From the NCBI RefSeq assembly GCF_037325665.1, contig NC_090245.1:44173416-44237415 (forward strand): a stretch of DNA of 64,000 nt. Reading direction: 5' to 3'. Source of the stretch: Littorina saxatilis (lineage: Eukaryota > Mollusca > Gastropoda > Littorinimorpha > Littorinidae). Below, in pieces: positions 62,606 through 64,000 of the stretch. The notes beneath the pieces are model-generated. The model made no database searches, was not told the DNA's origin, and worked only from the letters and a program-made list of their open reading frames with translations. Numbering within the stretch: the first letter of the stretch is position 1; each line of letters opens with the position of its first letter. The translations under genes and the position numbers were made by a program.

Positions 62606-64000
62606 TATGTTTGAGAATAGCAGGAGAAAGGGGGGGGGGGGGGGGAGGGGAGGGGAAAAGGAGGATAAGAAGAATTTTCAACAGGTCAGGCATGCTTGTA
62701 CAGAAACCAATAAAAGTGGAGAAGGCAAGCTGATCAATTCAAACTCAATTAGTTATAGGTTCCAAAGACTCTGCTGTCAGTGTATGAGAATAGCGCCGCG
62801 CATGCATGAAGTGCAACAATGTCATTTGAAACAAGCTTATAACTTTATATAGGCATTCAGCACACATCTTTCTTTGAAAGGTCTTAAAGATTGGTAAGAG
62901 CCCCAGAAGTAAAAATACTGTTATGAAGTGAATTTTTCTAATCTACATCTAAAACTACTCAAGTATTCTTTCCAATATGATCCTTGTCAGTCTCTGGCTA
63001 CCCCCTAAAAACACACACTGGCACAGACATGCACGCATACGCACACACACACACACACACAAGCATACACACACACTCACACACACACACACACACACAC
63101 ACACAAGCATACACACACACACGCATGCATGCACACACATATGCATGCACACACGCATGCGTGCACACATACACACACTGCACTTTCCTTTCGCCCTAAA
63201 TCAAGTCAAATCCAAATCAGATATAAAACAACATCTGACACAAAATGTTACATGCAATACATTCTAACCTCAACCACATGTTAAAGGGTGTAGTCCTTCT
63301 CAAAACATACATTATAAATGCCCCCGCATTTTACATCCCTGGGTATTACATGCAAAATGCTCTGACCTCAACCACATGTTTAACAGCTCAGTTCTTATTA
63401 AAACATATGACATAACTGCATGCCAAGGCTCAAGGCACTGGCCCAATAATCAACTTAGCATCCCTAGCACACACACCAGACTCCCTGCAGGAAGACTGGG
63501 TGCATCAGACCGTGGAAATTCTACATGATTACAAAAGCATCTGGCCCCAGAATTAGACACACGCTTATGACGATCTCGCTAAGCGGGATTACAGACAGAA
63601 CAGGCAGTTGGACGGGACCATGTTGGGGATAATTTGATTGGATCAATGTGTGGCATGTTGCCAATGTCATAAAGTCATCTGCTTGTGCTATGATGTTCTA
63701 CAGAGACGTGTGATCTGTTTAGGAAAATGTTCTGAAACAAACTATTACTAAGATGATCAGTGCGTGTCTGTAACTGCAAAAATTAAGAGGTAAATGGAGC
63801 ATAACGCAGGGGACCACTTCATCCAAAAAAGTGAGATGACCGCTGAAAATATTTTCACAAAGTGAATGCACTGTGTGTGTGTGTGCGTGTGTGTGTGTGT
63901 CTGTGTGTGTGTGTGTCTGTCTGTCTTTTTGTGTGTGAGAGTGGGTGTGTGTGTGTGTGTGTGTGCGTGCATGTGTGTGTGTCAGTGAGTGTGTGTGTAT

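Noticed and set aside
62955-63267. Cys/Val- and His/Thr-rich frames
   Set aside because: CA/GT microsatellite translations.

Overview
The window looks like nuclear DNA of a mollusc, most likely a marine gastropod. The basis is spliced animal genes (RPP40, ATMIN and a large modular receptor), long repeat-filled introns, tRNA-derived SINEs, many short terminal-inverted-repeat (TIR) elements, long CA/GA microsatellites and a 200-N assembly gap. The species call is inference from general character. No rRNA gene, free-standing tRNA gene, CRISPR array, or LTR or viral element was seen.

Layout. (1) 1303-10540, minus: complete eight-exon RPP40, a subunit of nuclear RNase P/MRP, 367 aa. (2) 11163-14342, plus: a five-exon gene of unknown function (219 aa, every intron in phase 2), head to head with RPP40 across about 620 bp that probably serve as a shared promoter. 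(3) 14887-22389, plus: complete four-exon ATMIN/ASCIZ homologue (1161 aa) with four N-terminal zinc fingers and about thirty Gln-Thr motifs of the dynein-light-chain (LC8) binding type. (4) 22390-32256: gene-free convergent interval with repeats and AT-rich, probably untranslated sequence. (5) 32257-60363, minus: 23 exons (at least 1749 aa) of a type I membrane receptor whose 5' end lies outside the recognised part. Its order is two LRP-type YWTD propellers each followed by an EGF domain, another EGF, an ephrin-receptor-type Cys-rich repeat, a Thr/Ser linker, an unrecognised two-exon module, two HYR-type domains, a Sushi-like domain, a second copy of the unrecognised module, a second Cys-rich repeat, a transmembrane helix and a 353-aa Ser-Pro-rich tail. 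(6) 60364-64000: repeats only.

The receptor introns hold two full-length DNA transposons: a Tc1-like element with one in-frame stop (37528-39072) and an apparently intact pogo element of POGK type (39898-41843). The rest of the window holds a dense set of MITEs and SINEs, often nested.

The best leads are: the receptor architecture and its duplicated two-exon module; two independent tandem duplications of an exon 3' end together with its splice donor in that gene; one MITE family lying 0-18 bp from four splice sites, in one case supplying the donor; a SINE inserted just after an ATMIN splice donor; and SINE families that share bodies but carry different tRNA-like heads.
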